Assembly (NCBI RefSeq): GCF_023573145.1
Contig: NZ_CP097636.1
Span: 2,418,001-2,482,000, forward strand
From: Aquincola tertiaricarbonis
GTDB taxonomy: Bacteria; Pseudomonadota; Gammaproteobacteria; Burkholderiales; Burkholderiaceae_C
Direction of reading: 5' to 3'
DNA length: 64,000 nt
Shown: piece by piece, positions 53,534 through 64,000 of the stretch
How positions within the stretch are numbered: the first letter of the stretch is position 1
Layout: the number at the start of each line of letters is the position of its first letter
Notes under the pieces: model-generated
Told to the model about the DNA's origin: nothing
What the model saw: only the letters and a program-made list of their open reading frames with translations
Database searches by the model: none
Program-made: the position numbers and the translations under genes

Positions 53534-54337
53534 ATGCGAAAAAACGATGGTCAAACGCCCACGATCCAGGTGCTGGAACGGGCTTTCGCGCTACTGGATG
53601 TACTGGCCGAACACCAGGACCCCGTCTCGCTGAAGGAAATCAGCGAACGCTCGGGCCTGCACCCGTCCACCGCCCACCGCATCCTCAACGACATGGCCGT
53701 CGGCCGCCTGGTCGATCGCCCGCAGGCCGGAAGTTATCGGCTCGGCATGCGGTTGCTGGAGCTGGGCAACCTGGTGAAAGCCCGGCTGGACGTGCGCGAC
53801 GCGGCACTGGCGCCGATGCGCGAGCTGCACAAGGTGACGCACCAGCCGGTCAACCTGTCGGTGCGGCAGGGTGACGAGATCGTCTACATCGAACGCAGCT
53901 ACAGCGAGCGATCGGGCATGCAGGTGGTGCGTGCCATCGGCGGCCGGGCGCCGCTGCACCTCACCTCGGTGGGCAAGCTGTTCCTGGCCCATGAAGACCC
54001 GCAGCGCGTGCGCGCCTATGCCACCCGCACCGGGCTGGCCGGCCACACGCGCAACAGCATCACCGACATCGCCCGGCTGGAGCGCGAGCTGAATGCGGTG
54101 CGCCACCAGGCCGTCGCGCGTGACGACGAGGAACTGGAGCTGGGGGTGCGCTGCATGGCCGCCGGCATCTACGACGACCAGAACAAGCTGGTGGCCGGGC
54201 TGTCGATCTCGGCACCGGCCGACCGGCTGGAGGAAGGCTGGCTGGAGCGGCTCAAGGCCACCGCCGGCCAGATCTCTTCGGCGCTGGGCCACCGCATCGC
54301 GCAGGGCCCAGGCGGCGGCGTCAAGGCGCCGACTTGA
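53534..54337 (+). CDS. IclR-family transcriptional regulator
   Basis: 267 residues, ATG at 53534; the frame upstream to 53462 is not needed. The N-terminal winged helix is IQVLERAFALLDVLAEHQDP, then LKEISERSGLHPSTAHRILN. The IclR effector domain is typical (LTSVGKLFLAHEDPQRVRAY, LGVRCMAAGIYDDQNKLVAG). Target genes are unknown. Its 3' end overlaps the convergent pbpG-like gene by 17 nt. Confidence 0.93.
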   Translation: MRKNDGQTPTIQVLERAFALLDVLAEHQDPVSLKEISERSGLHPSTAHRILNDMAVGRLVDRPQAGSYRLGMRLLELGNLVKARLDVRDAALAPMRELHKVTHQPVNLSVRQGDEIVYIERSYSERSGMQVVRAIGGRAPLHLTSVGKLFLAHEDPQRVRAYATRTGLAGHTRNSITDIARLERELNAVRHQAVARDDEELELGVRCMAAGIYDDQNKLVAGLSISAPADRLEEGWLERLKATAGQISSALGHRIAQGPGGGVKAPT

Positions 54338-55382
54338 CCGACGGGGTCACCGCCGAGCTGACCGAGCTGCTGACCGACAGCTTGCCCGGCACTTCGGTGG
54401 TGATCCACTTGCGGATGCGCTCGGCATCGCCGATGCGCGAGTACTTGCCGGCCGAATCCAACAGCACCATGATGACCTTGCGGCCGGCGAGCTGCGCCTG
54501 CATCACCAGGCAGCGGCCGGCTTCGGTGATGTAGCCGGTTTTCTGCAGGCCGATGTCCCACGAGCCGCTGCGCACCAGGCCGTTGCTGTTGCGGAACTGG
54601 AGCAGGCGGCTGCCCACTTCCACCTGGTGCTCGGGCGAGGTGGAGAGCTGGCGCAGCAACTCATGCTTGCTGGCTTCCTTCACCAGTTCGGCCAGGTCGT
54701 GCGCGCTGGACTGGTTGGAACTGGACAGGCCGGTGGGCTCCACATAGCGGGTGTCCAGCATGCCCAGTTGGTGGGCCTTGAGGTTCATCGCCGCCACGAA
54801 GGCCGCGAGGCCGCCCGGGTAGGTGCGGCCCAGCGCATGCGCGGCGCGGTTCTCCGACGACATCAGCGCCAGGTGCATCATCTCGCCGCGGGTGAGCTGA
54901 GTGCCCACCGCCAGACGCGAGCCACTGTGCTTCTCGGTGTCGACGTCGTCCTGGGTGATGGTGATCACCTCGTCGGCCGGCAGGTTGGCCTCGGCCACCA
55001 CCAGGCCGGTCATCAGCTTGGTGATGGAGGCGATGGGCAGCACCGCCTGCGAGTTCTTGGCCAGCAGCACCTCGTTGGTGTCCTGGTCGAGCACCAGCGC
55101 CACGCTGGACTTGAGGTCGAGCGGATCCTGCACCTTGTGCAGGCCGTAGAGCTGGCCGAAGGAGGCGCGCACCGGCTCCGGATCGACCAGCACCACACGG
55201 CGCTTGGCCGTGGTCTTGGCGCTGCTGGCGACCGACTTGGCCACCGGTTTCTTGGCGACTTTGGCCGCTTTGGCGGGCTTGCGGGTGGCGGCTTCAGCAG
55301 ACACGGGTTGCAGCAGGCCCACCGACGCAGCGACGGCACCCACCACACACAACAAACGTAAAGATTTCAGTGCGCGTACCAC
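54321..55382 (-). CDS. pbpG: D-alanyl-D-alanine endopeptidase (PBP7-like)
   Basis: 353 residues, ATG at 55382. Signal peptide about 1-31, then a Lys/Ala-rich linker. The S11 catalytic motifs are SITK (PIASITKLMTG), SEN (LMSSENRAAH) and KTG (LQKTGYITEAG). It cleaves peptidoglycan cross-links in the periplasm. The C-terminal Ser/Val tail is short and there is no obvious membrane anchor. Confidence 0.92.
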   Translation of the reverse strand: MVRALKSLRLLCVVGAVAASVGLLQPVSAEAATRKPAKAAKVAKKPVAKSVASSAKTTAKRRVVLVDPEPVRASFGQLYGLHKVQDPLDLKSSVALVLDQDTNEVLLAKNSQAVLPIASITKLMTGLVVAEANLPADEVITITQDDVDTEKHSGSRLAVGTQLTRGEMMHLALMSSENRAAHALGRTYPGGLAAFVAAMNLKAHQLGMLDTRYVEPTGLSSSNQSSAHDLAELVKEASKHELLRQLSTSPEHQVEVGSRLLQFRNSNGLVRSGSWDIGLQKTGYITEAGRCLVMQAQLAGRKVIMVLLDSAGKYSRIGDAERIRKWITTEVPGKLSVSSSVSSAVTPSVKSAP

Positions 55383-55489
55383 ACCAGGCTCCTGTCAAGA
55401 AGTCAGTGTAGGCGAAGCAAAAAACACACGCAAGATCAGCAACTTAGCAAAGCTTCCTCAAGTGGCCCGAAGGCCACTCCGCAACGCGT

Positions 55490-57031
55490 TCAGCCCTGCG
55501 CTGCCACGCGTTCCTGCTTGCTGTGCAACTTGTTCAAGGCCGCCAGATACGCCTTGGCCGAAGCCACCACGATGTCCGGATCGGCACCCACACCATTGAC
55601 GACGCGTCCGCCCAACTGAAGCCGAACCGTCACCTCGCCTTGCGATTCTGTGCTGCCGGACGTGATGGCATTGACCGAATAAAGCAGCAGTTCGGCGCCA
55701 CTTTCCACCTTGGATTCGATGGCCTTGAGACTCGCGTCCACCGGGCCGTTGCCGTCGCTGCTGGCGTGGTGCTCCACGTCGCCGGCGGCAAAGGCCACCG
55801 TGGCATGCGGCCGCTCGCCCATCTCGGAGCGCTGCGACAGCGCCAGCAGCCGGAAGTGCTCACGGTCGGGCGTCACGCTTTCATCGGACACCAGCGCGAG
55901 GATGTCCTCGTCGAAGATCTCCGACTTGCGGTCGGCCAGGTCCTTGAAGCGCGCGAAGGCGGCGTTGACGTCGGCCTCGGACTCCATGCCGATGCCCAGC
56001 TCCTGCAGCCGCTGCTTGAAGGCGTTGCGGCCCGACAGCTTGCCCAGCACGATCTTGTTGGCGCTCCAGCCCACGTCCTCGGCGCGCATGATCTCGTAGG
56101 TATCGCGGGCCTTGAGCACGCCGTCCTGGTGGATGCCCGAGGCATGCGCGAACGCATTGGCGCCCACCACCGCCTTGTTGGGCTGCACCACGAAGCCGGT
56201 GGTCTGGCTGACCATGCGCGAAGCCGGCACGATCTGCGTGGCGTCGATGCCCAGCTCCAGGCCGAAGTAGTCGCGGCGGGTCTTGACCGCCATCACGATC
56301 TCTTCCAGCGAGCAGTTGCCCGCCCGCTCGCCCAGGCCGTTGATCGTGCATTCGATCTGGCGCGCGCCGCCCAGCTTGACGCCGGCCAGCGAGTTGGCCA
56401 CCGCCATGCCCAGGTCGTTGTGGCAGTGCACCGACCAGATCGCCTTGTCCGAGTTGGGCACCCGCTCGCGCAGCTGGCGGATGAAGTTGCCGTACAACTC
56501 GGGGATGGCGTAGCCCACGGTGTCGGGGATGTTCAGCGTGGTGGCGCCCTCGTCGATCACCGCTTCCAGCACGCGGCACAGGAAGTCGGGGTCGGAGCGG
56601 TAGCCGTCTTCGGGCGAGAACTCCACGTCAGCGGTGAGGTTGCGCGCGAAGCGCACCGCCAGCCGCGCCTGCTCGAGCACCTGCTCGCGCGTCATGCGCA
56701 GCTTCTTTTCCATGTGCAGTTCGCTGGTGGCGATGAAGGTGTGGATGCGCGAGCGCGCCGCCCCCTTCAAGGCCTCGGCCGCACGGCCGATGTCGCGGTC
56801 GTTGGCGCGGGCCAGCGAGCACACGGTCGACTCCTTGATGACGTCGGCGATCGCCTTGACCGCCTCGAAGTCGCCGTTGCTGGAAGCGGCGAAGCCCGCC
56901 TCGATCACGTCCACCTTCAGGCGCTCGAGCTGGCGCGCGATGCGCAGCTTCTCGTCCTTGGTCATCGAGGCGCCGGGCGACTGCTCGCCATCGCGCAAGG
57001 TGGTGTCGAAGATGATGAGCTTGTCGGCCAT
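55490..57031 (-). CDS. leuA: 2-isopropylmalate synthase (long homocitrate/isopropylmalate type)
   Basis: 513 residues, ATG at 57031. It carries the DRE-TIM metallolyase signatures [13 protein letters not shown] and [20 protein letters not shown], with metal-binding HxH, and a C-terminal LeuA allosteric domain ([20 protein letters not shown]). It condenses acetyl-CoA with 2-ketoisovalerate in leucine synthesis, and the allosteric domain should give leucine feedback. It lies downstream of a second paralogue of a different subtype. Confidence 0.93.
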   Translation of the reverse strand: MADKLIIFDTTLRDGEQSPGASMTKDEKLRIARQLERLKVDVIEAGFAASSNGDFEAVKAIADVIKESTVCSLARANDRDIGRAAEALKGAARSRIHTFIATSELHMEKKLRMTREQVLEQARLAVRFARNLTADVEFSPEDGYRSDPDFLCRVLEAVIDEGATTLNIPDTVGYAIPELYGNFIRQLRERVPNSDKAIWSVHCHNDLGMAVANSLAGVKLGGARQIECTINGLGERAGNCSLEEIVMAVKTRRDYFGLELGIDATQIVPASRMVSQTTGFVVQPNKAVVGANAFAHASGIHQDGVLKARDTYEIMRAEDVGWSANKIVLGKLSGRNAFKQRLQELGIGMESEADVNAAFARFKDLADRKSEIFDEDILALVSDESVTPDREHFRLLALSQRSEMGERPHATVAFAAGDVEHHASSDGNGPVDASLKAIESKVESGAELLLYSVNAITSGSTESQGEVTVRLQLGGRVVNGVGADPDIVVASAKAYLAALNKLHSKQERVAAQG

Positions 57032-57081
57032 GGTGTTCTCCTCGGTGTGCCTGGGATGTGTCGGGGCGGGCGGCGTGCCGG

Positions 57082-58767
57082 TCAGGCGGTGACGGTGTCG
57101 GCCTGCGGCTGGAAGCGTCCGGCGCGCAACAGGCCGCCGAGCACTGCCTTCATCGACGCGGTGCTGGTGTTGGCATCGATGCCGACGCCGAAACGCGTGG
57201 CACCGGCGATGCGCAATTCCAGGTAAGCCGCCGCGCGGGCCTGGGCACCGCCGCCGATCGCGTGCTGATGGTAGTCCAGCACTTCCACGTCGGCGCCGCT
57301 GAGCGCGCGCAGGCCGTTGACGAAGGCGTCCACCGGGCCGTTGCCCTGCCCTTGCAGCCGGTGGCTGCGGCCGCCGTGCTGCACGTCGGCCTTGACGGTC
57401 ACGCGGCCGTCGTCCTGTTCGGTGATCTGCACATGGCCGATGTGCGCTTCGGCCACGCCGTATTCACGCTCGAAGATGGACCAGAGGTCGGCCGCGTTCA
57501 GCTCCTTGCCCTCGGTGTCCATCACCTGCTGCACCACGCGGCTGAAGTCGATCTGCAGCCGGCGCGGCAGCTCGAGGCCGTACTCGTTCTCGAGCAGGTA
57601 GGCGATGCCGCCCTTGCCCGACTGGCTGTTGACGCGGATCACCGCCTCGTAGCTGCGGCCGAGGTCCATCGGGTCGATGGGCAGGTAGGGCATCTCCCAG
57701 ATGTCGCCCTCGCGCCGCGCGGCGAAGGCCTTCTTGATCGCGTCCTGGTGCGAGCCGGAGAAGCTTGTATAGACAAGATCGCCCACGTACGGGTGGCGCG
57801 GATGCACCGGCAGCTGGTTGCAGTGCTCCACGGTGCGGCGGATCTCGTCGATGTCGGAGAAGTCGAGCCCCGGCGCCACGCCCTGGGTGTAGAGGTTGAG
57901 CGCCACGTTCACGATGTCAAGGTTGCCGGTGCGCTCGCCATTGCCGAAGAGGCAGCCTTCCAGCCGGTCGGCGCCGGCCATCAAGGCCAGTTCCGCCGCG
58001 GCCGTGCCGGTGCCACGGTCGTTGTGCGGGTGGATCGACATCACGATGCCGTCGCGCCGCTCGAGGTGGCGGTGCATCCACTCCACCATGTCGGCGAACA
58101 CGTTGGGCGTGCAGCACTCCACCGTGGAAGGCAGGTTGATGATGCAGGGCTTGGCTGCCGTGGCGCGCCATTCGGTGGCCACCGCGTCGACGATGCGCTT
58201 GGCAAACGGCAGCTCGGTGTTCGAGAACATCTCGGGCGAGTACTCGAAGGTCCAGGCCGTCTCCGGTTGGCGCTCGGCGCATTCGCGGATCATCCGCGCA
58301 TGGCGAACGGCCAGGTCCACCACGCCGTCTTCGTCCAGGCCCAGCACCACGCGGCGCATCACCGGCGCGGTGGCGTTGTACAGGTGCACGATCACCCGCT
58401 TGGCACCCACCAGCGACTCGAAGGTGCGGGTGATGAGGTGGTCACGCGCCTGGGTGAGCACCTGGATGGTGACGTCGTCGGGCACCAGGTTGCGCTCGAT
58501 CAGCAGGCGCACGAAATCGAAGTCGGCCTGCGAGGCGGAGGGAAAGCCGACCTCGATCTCCTTGAAGCCGATGCGCACCAGCTGCTCGAACATGCGCAGC
58601 TTGCGGGCCGGGTCCATCGGTTCGATCAGCGCCTGGTTGCCATCGCGCAGGTCGACGCTGCACCACACGGGCGGCTTATCGATCACGGCATTCGGCCACC
58701 GGCGGTCGGCCAGTTGGATCTGGGTGGCGGGGCGGTACTTGGCTGCAGGGTTCTTCAACATCGACAT
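57082..58767 (-). CDS. leuA: 2-isopropylmalate synthase, LeuA type 2 paralogue
   Basis: 561 residues, ATG at 58767 (the frame to 58806 crosses the attenuator stem). It has the longer LeuA_type2 N-terminus ([20 protein letters not shown]), the metal site in [20 protein letters not shown] and a C-terminal allosteric domain ([20 protein letters not shown]). It catalyses the same reaction as its neighbour. It stands directly behind a leucine leader peptide and terminator, so this copy is attenuation-controlled. Confidence 0.94.
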   Translation of the reverse strand: MSMLKNPAAKYRPATQIQLADRRWPNAVIDKPPVWCSVDLRDGNQALIEPMDPARKLRMFEQLVRIGFKEIEVGFPSASQADFDFVRLLIERNLVPDDVTIQVLTQARDHLITRTFESLVGAKRVIVHLYNATAPVMRRVVLGLDEDGVVDLAVRHARMIRECAERQPETAWTFEYSPEMFSNTELPFAKRIVDAVATEWRATAAKPCIINLPSTVECCTPNVFADMVEWMHRHLERRDGIVMSIHPHNDRGTGTAAAELALMAGADRLEGCLFGNGERTGNLDIVNVALNLYTQGVAPGLDFSDIDEIRRTVEHCNQLPVHPRHPYVGDLVYTSFSGSHQDAIKKAFAARREGDIWEMPYLPIDPMDLGRSYEAVIRVNSQSGKGGIAYLLENEYGLELPRRLQIDFSRVVQQVMDTEGKELNAADLWSIFEREYGVAEAHIGHVQITEQDDGRVTVKADVQHGGRSHRLQGQGNGPVDAFVNGLRALSGADVEVLDYHQHAIGGGAQARAAAYLELRIAGATRFGVGIDANTSTASMKAVLGGLLRAGRFQPQADTVTA

Positions 58768-58804
58768 GGTGGTCTCTCGAGGTGATGAACGCAGCCGGAT
58801 TTCC

Positions 58805-58845
58805 AAAAAGCAAACGGCCCGCTGCGTTGCGCTTGGCGGGCCGTT
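58805..58845 (-). terminator. Attenuator terminator of the leuA leader
   Basis: On the minus strand a 10-bp perfect GC stem (58836-58845 with 58813-58822, 13-nt loop) is followed by TTTGCTTTTT. It lies between the leader peptide stop and the leuA ATG, the expected place for a transcription attenuator. Confidence 0.85.
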
Positions 58846-58884
58846 GATCCGGAGGGGAACTTGAAAAAATTCGGACGAGATCGT

Positions 58885-58941
58885 TCAGCGCGCCTGGAGC
58901 ACGCCTAGTAGCAGCGAGAAGGTTGCGGTGCGGAACGACAT
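58885..58941 (-). CDS. leuL: Leucine-containing leader peptide (leuL-like)
   Basis: 18 codons: MSFRTATFSLLLGVLQAR, ATG at 58941, TGA at 58885. It contains three consecutive Leu codons CTG CTA CTA and another CTC four codons later; CTA is rare in this GC-rich genome. About 40 nt downstream is a strong terminator. Ribosome stalling at the Leu codons during leucine shortage would favour antitermination and leuA expression. The peptide has no other expected role. Confidence 0.8.
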   Translation of the reverse strand: MSFRTATFSLLLGVLQAR

Positions 58942-58975
58942 GGCCGCGAATATACACCCCATCGGGGGATGCCGG

Positions 58976-59806
58976 CTAGCGATGAAGGCCTTGTTCGTCC
59001 GGTTCATCGGTGGACGTGGCGATCACGCTCACCGGCCGGCCCTTCATCTTGCGGTAGATGTAGACGCCGTAACCCGACAGGCCGTACACGCAGAACAGCG
59101 CGAACAGCACGATGGGCGGATGGATGTTGATCACCGCGATGCCGAGCGCGATCAGCACGATGACGATGAACGGCACCGAGCGCTTCAGGCTCACGTCCTT
59201 GAAGCTGTAGAACGGCACGTTGGTCACCATCGTCAGGCCCGCGTACAGCGTGGCACCGAAGGCCGACCAGGCCAGCCAGTGCAGCGCATAGGCGTCGCGA
59301 AAGCCCGCGTCGTCCATCACCCAGATGAAGCCGATGATCAGCGCCGCCGCCGCCGGGCTGGGCAGGCCCTGGAAGTAGCGCTTGTCCACCACGCCGATGT
59401 TGGTGTTGAAGCGGGCCAGCCGCAGCGCGGCGCAGGCGCAATAGACGAAGGCGGCGATCCAGCCGGCCTTGCCCAGGCCCTTGAGCGCCCATTCGTAGGT
59501 GATCAGCGCCGGTGCGGCGCCGAAGCTCACCATGTCGGACAGGCTGTCCATCTGCTCGCCGAAGGCGCTCTGGGTGTTGGTCATGCGGGCGACACGGCCG
59601 TCCAGGCTGTCGAGTACCGCCGCCATGAAGATGCCGATGGCCGCCTGCTCGAAGCGCCCGTTCATCGCCATCACCACGGCATAAAAACCGCCGAACAGGG
59701 CGGCCAGCGTGAAGAGGTTCGGCAGGATGTAGATGCCTTTGCGGCGGGGACGGTCGCGCAGGTCTTCAGGCTCCTGCGCGGCCAGCGATTCGTTCTGATC
59801 ATTCAT
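58976..59806 (-). CDS. pssA: CDP-diacylglycerol-serine O-phosphatidyltransferase
   Basis: 276 residues, ATG at 59806. The CDP-alcohol phosphotransferase motif is DSLDGRVARMTNTQSAFGEQ followed by MDSLSD. Several membrane helices follow (WIAAFVYCACAALRLARFNT, VPFIVIVLIALGIAVINIHP). It makes phosphatidylserine at the inner membrane, the precursor of phosphatidylethanolamine. Location between ilvC and leuA is a conserved betaproteobacterial arrangement. Confidence 0.95.
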   Translation of the reverse strand: MNDQNESLAAQEPEDLRDRPRRKGIYILPNLFTLAALFGGFYAVVMAMNGRFEQAAIGIFMAAVLDSLDGRVARMTNTQSAFGEQMDSLSDMVSFGAAPALITYEWALKGLGKAGWIAAFVYCACAALRLARFNTNIGVVDKRYFQGLPSPAAAALIIGFIWVMDDAGFRDAYALHWLAWSAFGATLYAGLTMVTNVPFYSFKDVSLKRSVPFIVIVLIALGIAVINIHPPIVLFALFCVYGLSGYGVYIYRKMKGRPVSVIATSTDEPDEQGLHR

Positions 59807-59905
59807 GTTGAAAGCATACCCCGCACCTGCCGTGCACACGTGCAAAGGCCGCGGGACCCAGGCCCCGCAGGGCCCGGGCCGCCGCGGCCCGTGACTGGTT
59901 GACGA

Positions 59906-60949
<1,044 letters not shown>

Positions 60950-61441
60950 TTAAACGCGCAGGATGCGCTCGCCGCGGCCGATGCCGCTGGTACCGGTGCG
61001 CACGGTTTCCAGGATGGCGGTGCGATCGATCGCCTCGATGAAGGCGTCCAGCTTGCCGGCGTCGCCGGTCAGCTCGATGGTGTAGCTCTTCTCGGTGACG
61101 TCGATGATGCGGCCGCGGAAGATGTCAGCCATGCGCTTCATCTCCTCGCGCTCCTTGCCGACGGCGCGCACCTTGATCAGCATCAGCTCGCGCTCGGTGA
61201 AGGCGCCTTCGGTCAGGTCGACCACCTTGACCACTTCGATCAGGCGGTTCAGGTGCTTGGTGATCTGCTCGATCACCTCGTCGCTGCCGCTGGTGACGAT
61301 GGTCATGCGCGACAGCGAAGCGTCTTCGGTCGGGGCGACCGTGAGGCTCTCGATGTTGTAGCCGCGGGCGGAGAAAAGGGCCACCACGCGCGAGAGGGCA
61401 CCCGGCTCGTTTTCGAGCAACAGGGCGATGACGTGTTTCAT
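60950..61441 (-). CDS. ilvN: Acetolactate synthase small regulatory subunit
   Basis: 163 residues, ATG at 61441. N-terminal ACT domain (KHVIALLLENEPGALSRVVA, LFSARGYNIESLTVAPTEDA) that binds valine, and the typical C-terminal domain (GDAGKLDAFIEAIDRTAILE). It regulates IlvB, encoded just upstream, and confers feedback inhibition. Confidence 0.96.
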   Translation of the reverse strand: MKHVIALLLENEPGALSRVVALFSARGYNIESLTVAPTEDASLSRMTIVTSGSDEVIEQITKHLNRLIEVVKVVDLTEGAFTERELMLIKVRAVGKEREEMKRMADIFRGRIIDVTEKSYTIELTGDAGKLDAFIEAIDRTAILETVRTGTSGIGRGERILRV

Positions 61442-61620
61442 GAGGATTCGTCCTGCGCGCTCTTCAGACCGGCGGCGGTAACCGACGGCCCTTGGCCACG
61501 CTGTTCGAGGTTGAGGAAAAGGGAGGTGAGGCTGGAATCTGATCGCCGCTGTCGCCCGGTGGCTGCGGTGGCGCGGTAACGCCAGCCGCCCTCACCGGGC
61601 TGTCAGCGGCTCTCAGGGGA

Positions 61621-63399
61621 TCACAGGTCTTCCGAGCCCAGCAGCATCTCGCTGATGCCCTTGCCGGCCTGCACCATCGGCCAGACGTTTTCGGTGGGGT
61701 CGGTGCGGATGTCGAGGAAGACGGTGCGGTCCTTCAGCTTCATCGCTTCGCGCAGCGCGCCTTCCACGTCGCCCGGCCGCTCGATCTTCAGGCCGACGTG
61801 GCCGTAGGCCTCGGCCAGCTTCACGAAGTCGGGCAGCGCGTCCATGTAGCTGTGCGAGTAGCGGCCGCCGTAGTCCAGCTGCTGCCACTGGCGCACCATG
61901 CCCAGGTAGCGGTTGTTCAGCGACAGGATCTTGACCGGCGTCTTGTACTGCAGGCAGGTCGACAGCTCCTGGATGCACATCTGGATCGAGCCTTCACCGG
62001 TGACGCAGAACACGTCGCTGTCAGGCTTGGCCAGCTTGATGCCCATCGCGTACGGCAGGCCCACGCCCATCGTGCCCAGGCCGCCGGAGTTGATCCAGCG
62101 GCGCGGCTGCTCGAAGCGGAAGTACTGCGCGGCCCACATCTGGTGCTGGCCGACGTCGGACGTGATGTAGGTGTCGCGGTCGCGCGTGAGCTCGCACAGC
62201 GTCTCGATCACGTACTGCGGCTTGATGACCTCGGTGCTGGGCTTGTAGCGCAGGCACTCGCGCTTGCGCCATTCGTTGATCTGGCTCCACCAGCCGGCCA
62301 GCGCCGCGTTGTCGGGCTTGCTCTGCGCCTCGCGGATCTGCGCGATCAGCTCGATCAGCACGTCCTTCACGTCGCCGACGATGGGGATGTCCACCCGCAC
62401 GCGCTTGGAGATCGACGAGGGGTCGATGTCGACGTGGATGATCTTGCGCTCGACCGAGGCGAAGTGCTTGGGGTTGCCGATCACGCGGTCGTCGAAGCGA
62501 GCGCCCACGGCCAGCAGAACGTCGCAGTTCTGCATGGTCATGTTGGCTTCGTAGGTGCCGTGCATGCCCAGCATGCCCAGGAACTGCGGGTCGCTGGCGG
62601 CCGAGGCACCCAGGCCCATCAGCGTGTTGGTGACGGGCGCACCGAGCAGCGCGGTGAGCTCGCGCAGCTCGGCCGAGGCATTGCCCAGGATCACGCCGCC
62701 GCCGGTGTAGATGTAGGGCCGCTTGGCCTGCAGCAGCAACTGCACCGCCTTGCGGATCTGGCCGCCGTGGCCCTTGCGCACCGGGTTGTACGAGCGCATC
62801 TCCACCTTGTCGGGGTAGACGAAGGGCGCGGTGTTGAGCGAGACGTCCTTGGGGATGTCGACCACCACCGGGCCGGGCCGGCCGGTGCGCGCGATGTGGA
62901 AGGCCTTCTTGAGCGTGGCGGCCAGGTCGCGCACGTCCTTGACCAGGAAGTTGTGCTTGACGATGGGCCGGGTGATGCCGACGGTGTCGCATTCCTGGAA
63001 GGCGTCCAGACCGATGGCCGGCGTGGGCACCTGCCCGGTGATGATCACCATCGGGATGGAGTCCATGTACGCCGTGGCGATGCCGGTGATGGCATTGGTG
63101 ACGCCGGGGCCCGAGGTGACCAGGGCCACGCCCACGTCGCCGGTGGCGCGCGCATAACCGTCGGCGGCATGCACCGCAGCCTGCTCGTGGCGCACGAGCA
63201 CGTGCTCGATGGTCTCTTGCTTGTACAGCGCATCGTAGATATAGAGGACGGCACCGCCGGGATAGCCCCAGAGATACTTGACGCCCTCGGCCTGCAGGCA
63301 GCGAACGAGGATCTCGGACCCGTTGGGGTCGGCTGCGGCGGCGGGGGGAGTGGGCTGCGCCGAGGCGGCGCGCTTGATTTCGGCGGGGGAGATGTCCAT
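61621..63399 (-). CDS. ilvB: Acetolactate synthase large catalytic subunit
   Basis: 592 residues from ATG 63399; an in-frame ATG at 63435 with a stronger Shine-Dalgarno (GAAGAGGGG) would add 12 residues. The TPP-enzyme layout is complete: N-terminal PYR domain with the catalytic Glu in [20 protein letters not shown], a central domain, and the C-terminal PP domain with the GDGS-type site [20 protein letters not shown]. It makes acetolactate or acetohydroxybutyrate, the first common step of branched-chain amino-acid synthesis. Confidence 0.97.
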   Translation of the reverse strand: MDISPAEIKRAASAQPTPPAAAADPNGSEILVRCLQAEGVKYLWGYPGGAVLYIYDALYKQETIEHVLVRHEQAAVHAADGYARATGDVGVALVTSGPGVTNAITGIATAYMDSIPMVIITGQVPTPAIGLDAFQECDTVGITRPIVKHNFLVKDVRDLAATLKKAFHIARTGRPGPVVVDIPKDVSLNTAPFVYPDKVEMRSYNPVRKGHGGQIRKAVQLLLQAKRPYIYTGGGVILGNASAELRELTALLGAPVTNTLMGLGASAASDPQFLGMLGMHGTYEANMTMQNCDVLLAVGARFDDRVIGNPKHFASVERKIIHVDIDPSSISKRVRVDIPIVGDVKDVLIELIAQIREAQSKPDNAALAGWWSQINEWRKRECLRYKPSTEVIKPQYVIETLCELTRDRDTYITSDVGQHQMWAAQYFRFEQPRRWINSGGLGTMGVGLPYAMGIKLAKPDSDVFCVTGEGSIQMCIQELSTCLQYKTPVKILSLNNRYLGMVRQWQQLDYGGRYSHSYMDALPDFVKLAEAYGHVGLKIERPGDVEGALREAMKLKDRTVFLDIRTDPTENVWPMVQAGKGISEMLLGSEDL

Positions 63400-63535
63400 G
63401 ACTGACCTTTGCGAATTTCTCTGACGAAAAACCATCGGTGCCCCTCTTCGCGCCCTTGTGAGGCGGATGTGGAGCCTGTGCTGCCCGGGAAGCGCGCCAG
63501 ATCGGCGTGCACCCCGGCAAGATGTGCTGAGCCGA

Positions 63536-63598
63536 GGATTATGGCATCACTCTTGCCACCTTCAGGGGATAGACGACCAGGACCCGGTGCCATAATCC
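63536..63598. promoter_or_regulatory. Inverted repeat in the divergent ilvB/sigma-factor promoter region
   Basis: A perfect 11-bp inverted repeat GGATTATGGCA (63536-63546) and TGCCATAATCC (63588-63598), 41 bp apart. Each arm contains CATAAT, a possible -10 element, facing outward toward ilvB and toward the sigma-factor gene. It may be a regulator-binding site or paired divergent promoters. Confidence 0.5.
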
Positions 63599-63638
63599 CG
63601 CCGCCTCGCACAAGGGGCAAGCCGCCGCCCCCTACGCC

Positions 63639-64000
63639 TTGGCCACCGACAAAGAACTTTCCGACTTCCTGAAAAGCGTCGAGAAGCGCGCCTTCAAGCG
63701 CACCGTGTATGCGGTGCGTGACGACGATGCGGCGCTCGACATCGTGCAGGACTCGATGATCCGACTGGCCGAGAAGTACGCCGACCGGCCGGCCGAAGAG
63801 CTGCCGCTGGTGTTCCCGCGCATCCTGTCCAACGCCACGATGGACTGGTTCCGCCGCCAGAAGGTGCGCAATGCGGTGGTGCGGAACCTCTCGTCCTTCG
63901 AATCGTCTGAGGACGACGCTGGCGGCGGCGACTTCGACCTGCTGGAAGCGCTGGAAAGCGCCGACGGCGCGCTGGGCGCGGAAAGTGCTGCCGAAAGCGT
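63639..64000 (+). CDS. RNA polymerase sigma-70-family factor, N-terminal part (3' cut by window)
   Basis: The frame ATDKELSDFLKSVEKRAFKR then TVYAVRDDDAALDIVQDSMI matches ECF-like sigma factor region 2 of the kind found next to ilvB in Burkholderiales. No ATG or GTG is available in frame before it, so TTG at 63639 is taken as the start. Region 2 continues with LPLVFPRILSNATMDWFRRQ. The acidic linker begins before the window ends at 64000. The regulon is unknown. Confidence 0.75.
   Translation, partial: MATDKELSDFLKSVEKRAFKRTVYAVRDDDAALDIVQDSMIRLAEKYADRPAEELPLVFPRILSNATMDWFRRQKVRNAVVRNLSSFESSEDDAGGGDFDLLEALESADGALGAESAAES

Overview
The window is high-GC DNA from a betaproteobacterium, most likely Burkholderiales of the Rubrivivax/Leptothrix/Ideonella type. 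The evidence is the host gene order (tig-clpP-clpX-lon; ilvB-ilvN-ilvC-pssA-leuA; hpnC-hpnD-hpnE) and the protein sequences. The assignment is by recognition, not by database search.

Layout. Positions 1-700 are host DNA: the 3' end of a LysR-type regulator and a tRNA-Gly. From about 795 to 38292 lies a prophage of about 37.5 kb integrated into a tRNA-Cys gene. A 49-bp copy of the tRNA-Cys 3' half (795-843, one mismatch) marks the far end, and the intact tRNA-Cys (38245-38318) sits beside the integrase. The rest, 38386-64000, is host chromosome: tRNA-Gly, lon, clpX, clpP, tig, tRNA-Leu, an RND efflux pair with a TetR-type operator, the hpnCDE squalene operon, a TIGR03790-like protein, an IclR regulator, a PBP7-like D-Ala-D-Ala endopeptidase, two 2-isopropylmalate synthases (one behind a leucine leader peptide and attenuator), pssA, ilvC, ilvN, ilvB and the start of a sigma-factor gene.

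The prophage is podovirus-like. A leftward late operon (19068 down to 1536) encodes a portal remnant, an N4-gp56-type capsid protein, adaptor and tail proteins, an SGNH hydrolase and a 1382-residue internal protein carrying a RadC-type JAB domain and the PLxRFG motif. Next come a P22-type antirepressor behind a C4-like antisense RNA, and a replication block with a toprim primase and a helicase whose Walker A loop is split by a LAGLIDADG intein. A CI/S24 repressor at 29696 is divergent from a leftward nuclease operon. To its right is a rightward recombination operon: putative annealing protein, DEDD exonuclease, SSB, DUF2303 protein, excisionase-like HTH protein and small genes. The integrase is at the right end.

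The phage looks defective. I find no terminase large subunit and no recognisable lysis genes, and only the C-terminal part of the portal remains. It is joined directly to a small upstream gene near 18450, which points to an internal deletion.

The most interesting regulation is in the immunity circuit. The C4-like RNA has three blocks complementary to the antirepressor leader, the repressor has Arg where S24 proteins have the catalytic Lys, and short operator-like motifs recur at several phage promoters. Together these suggest a lysogeny switch controlled by an antirepressor rather than by RecA-stimulated repressor cleavage.
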